DNA from: CAXRGH01 sp964230195
GTDB lineage: Bacteria; Pseudomonadota; Gammaproteobacteria; Enterobacterales; Alteromonadaceae
Direction of reading: 5' to 3'
DNA: 5,455 nucleotides
Assembly (NCBI GenBank): GCA_964230195.1
Contig: CAXRGH010000136.1
Coordinates: 1 to 5,455, forward strand
Under the pieces are notes generated by a model, which was not told where the DNA came from, made no database searches, and saw only the letters and a list, made by a program, of their open reading frames with translations. A program made the translations under genes and the position numbers. Of the stretch, positions 4,829 to 5,455 are shown piece after piece (the first letter of the stretch is position 1; the number at the start of each line of letters is the position of its first letter).

Positions 4829-5455
4829 CAGCTATCTTTTATAATCACTTTGTGTACTACAGCGCGTTTCTTTATTGCATTTCGCTCAAAGCGGATCTTA
4901 TTTTTGGTATCTATATTTTTAACTATGACACTCACATCTTTTTCATTCGTCCCAGCAATTGTCATATAATGTTTTTTTCCAGCGAATAGTGTGAACGATC
5001 GCAACAAGTTTGCTTGGTTCAGGTGAACAAACCTAGAAAGGACTAGATAAGTGATTATAAACAAATAAATATTTATAAAAAATGTGATTCCATAAGAAAC
5101 TAAAATAACACCCAATGGTGGAAACAATCGATACTTAAGCAGCCATAGTGGAGGGCAAAAGGCTGCCATAGGGTCTTTTTCCAAACTCAAGACATCGCAG
5201 ATGTCGTGACCATCTTTATATATTTCATAATTTTGATAGGACTGGAAATCTCCATAAACATGCTTTTGGAATTCCTCCTTAGCCCAACCAGTTTCTTCTT
5301 CAGTTGCCAGGCCGAACCTACTTTCAATCGGCATTGTAATCAAAATATCGAAGACTTGCCCATCTCGCCACAAAGTCAAAAGCCACTTTGCTTTTTCGCC
5401 CTGTTTACTAAGAAACATCTCTCTAAGTTTAGCTGGCCCGTCTGTGTAGAGCTTA
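4828..5455 (-). CDS. Hypothetical membrane-anchored protein, C-terminal part (partial at right edge)
   Basis: I do not recognise this protein. The stop is TGA at 4830-4828. The first internal ATG is at 5418, but the frame stays open upstream to the window edge (KLYTDGPAKLRE before MFLSKQGEKA). That ATG also lacks a well-spaced ribosome binding site, so the gene probably starts outside the window and about 208 residues are visible. Counting from the ATG at 5418, residues 1-95 are soluble and acidic or aromatic in places (ESRFGLATEEETGWAKEEF; YQNYEIYKDGHDICD). Residues about 98-129 are strongly hydrophobic, either one long membrane helix or a tight hairpin. Residues 135-196 are basic (KNKIRFERNAIKKRAVVHK). 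No catalytic motif is seen. It converges on rpoN, so no operon link is shown. That it is coding is likely; its function is unknown. Confidence 0.7.
   Translation of the reverse strand, partial: KLYTDGPAKLREMFLSKQGEKAKWLLTLWRDGQVFDILITMPIESRFGLATEEETGWAKEEFQKHVYGDFQSYQNYEIYKDGHDICDVLSLEKDPMAAFCPPLWLLKYRLFPPLGVILVSYGITFFINIYLFIITYLVLSRFVHLNQANLLRSFTLFAGKKHYMTIAGTNEKDVSVIVKNIDTKNKIRFERNAIKKRAVVHKVIIKDS

Overview
The window looks like part of a flagellar region from a moderately AT-rich alphaproteobacterium. The flagellin ends and the sigma-54 protein are both proteobacterial in type, and the flagellin N-terminus recalls flagellins of free-living marine alphaproteobacteria such as SAR116-like lineages. 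That lineage assignment rests on recall of family sequences, so it is tentative.

Layout from left to right. Positions 1-537 (minus) hold the first 179 codons of a protein I do not recognise, running off the left edge. It has a good ribosome binding site and, 44 nt upstream, a GG-N10-GC sigma-54-type promoter. Positions 614-644 hold a strong intrinsic terminator that closes the flagellin transcript and isolates it from the first gene. Positions 666-2726 (minus) encode a large flagellin (686 aa): conserved D0/D1 ends of about 165 and 110 residues around a central insert of about 410 residues. That insert contains two diverged copies of a Gly/Ser/Thr-rich beta module with a G-S-G-F/Y core, of a kind I associate with marine phage structural proteins. 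Positions 2727-2929 are a divergent regulatory region. Positions 2930-4387 (plus) encode the complete sigma-54 factor RpoN (485 aa). Positions 4388-4827 are a convergent gap with no convincing gene, several short inverted repeats and a possible terminator for the last gene. Positions 4828-5455 (minus) hold the 3' part of an unrecognised protein with one hydrophobic membrane region and a basic tail; its frame is open to the right edge.

Functionally, RpoN directs core polymerase to -24/-12 promoters and in many bacteria drives flagellar genes. Its divergent pairing with a flagellin, and the absence of its common downstream partners hpf and ptsN, suggest it sits here as a flagellar regulator. 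The sigma-54-like site before the left-hand gene raises the possibility that this unknown protein belongs to the same regulon. The most unusual items are the phage-like repeat modules in the flagellin surface domain and this unknown, possibly sigma-54-dependent gene. I did not find a clear-cut new defence or mobile system.
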